A stretch of 23,472 nucleotides of DNA from an uncultured Ruminococcus sp. (GTDB lineage: Bacteria; Bacillota; Clostridia; Oscillospirales; CAG-272): the NCBI GenBank assembly GCA_902782785.1, contig CACZOH010000185.1, positions 1-23,472 on the forward strand, read 5' to 3'. Below are positions 23,199-23,472 of the stretch, piece by piece. The notes below the pieces were generated by a model. That model saw nothing but the letters and a program-made list of their open reading frames with translations. It had not been told where the DNA came from and did no database searches. Each line of letters opens with the position of its first letter. Positions within the stretch are counted from its first letter, which is position 1. The position numbers were made by a program, and so were the translations under genes.

Positions 23199-23472
23199 AG
23201 AGATTTGTTTTACTGTCGCTGATCCTGTCGCTTCTTCTGACGTTCGCGGCGTTTGCGGAGCAGACCATGACGGAAACCGAAACGGATACCGACATCGACG
23301 CGGAGACGTCTTTTGAGCCGGAGAGCGGGACGGAAGCTGAGTATCCGTCGGGAATGTATATAGAAGGACCGGACGAGCCCGACGGCGGCGAATTCATAAT
23401 AACGGTCACGGTCGACGCGGAAAATCTCCGCGGCGGAAGCGCAAGACTTTTGTACGACGTAAAAAAAGCGGA
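23195..23472 (+). CDS. Secreted protein, possible cohesin-like domain, cut by window edge
   Basis: The ATG at 23195 overlaps the upstream stop, and 92 complete codons are visible. A signal peptide (MKRFVLLSLILSLLLTFAAFA) is followed by a Thr/Glu-rich linker (about 22-50). Then comes GMYIEGPDEPDGGEFIITVT with a strand-turn-strand continuing into GGSARLLYDV. The spacing of a G-G/D-E-F-x-x-T-V-x-V strand and a later L-x-Y-D resembles the start of a cohesin domain (family pattern: p-G-d-x-v-x-V-x-V ... L-x-Y-D). Only about 40 residues of the domain are seen, so a generic Ig-like fold is equally possible. Coupling to a dockerin gene makes cohesin attractive. Confidence 0.55.
   Translation, partial: MKRFVLLSLILSLLLTFAAFAEQTMTETETDTDIDAETSFEPESGTEAEYPSGMYIEGPDEPDGGEFIITVTVDAENLRGGSARLLYDVKKA

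Overview
This 23.5 kb window looks like chromosomal DNA from a Gram-positive, anaerobic, gut- or rumen-type Clostridia bacterium (Bacillota, possibly near Oscillospiraceae). The evidence is a fatty-acid kinase/PlsX lipid operon, a complete bacterial V-type ATPase operon in the Enterococcus gene order, consensus SigA-type promoters (TTGACA-17/18-TATAAT), GGAGG-type ribosome binding sites, many intrinsic terminators, and secreted proteins with dockerin, SLH, leucine-rich-repeat and Ig-like modules. The genus assignment is inference; no rRNA or other phylogenetic marker is present.

Layout. (1) 3-4126, plus strand: the 3' part of fakA, then fakB, a GNAT-fold acyltransferase-like gene and plsX, tightly spaced and closed by an intrinsic terminator. 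FakA/FakB make acyl-phosphate from free fatty acids and PlsX links acyl-phosphate with acyl-ACP, so this is a phospholipid-precursor operon with an uncharacterised acyltransferase-like gene inside it. (2) 4166-6082, plus strand: a separate transcription unit encoding a small regulator that joins an XRE helix-turn-helix to a sigma-region-4-like helix-turn-helix, overlapping a single-pass membrane protein built like an anti-sigma partner. (3) 6143-8955: two convergent genes for secreted dockerin proteins, one with a DUF4358-like domain and one with 17 LRR_5 (BspA-like) repeats. They share near-identical dockerin motifs, including a 26-nt exact match. (4) 8971-9164: an intergenic cluster of four hairpins with no gene. 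(5) 9233-17602, minus strand: ntpF-I-K-E-C-G-A-B-D, a V-ATPase operon whose c-ring subunit keeps every residue of the Enterococcus hirae Na+ site. (6) 17603-17857: a divergent promoter region holding a 38-nt imperfect palindrome. (7) 17858-21498: two convergent surface-protein genes, a large SLH/beta-propeller/BIG2 lipoprotein and a membrane-anchored protein made of two copies of one domain. (8) 21663-23472, plus strand: a secreted transglutaminase-like protein with a C-terminal dockerin, translationally coupled to a secreted protein cut by the window edge whose visible start resembles a cohesin.

The accessory part (6-9 kb and 17.8-23.5 kb) is rich in extracellular modules that usually act through protein-protein docking or cell-wall attachment. 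The strongest lead for something undescribed is the coupled transglutaminase-dockerin/cohesin-like pair at the right edge, together with the other dockerin proteins nearby. The second leads are the acyltransferase in the fatty-acid kinase operon and the XRE-sigma4/membrane-partner pair. No tRNA, rRNA, CRISPR array, transposase, integrase or phage gene was recognised.
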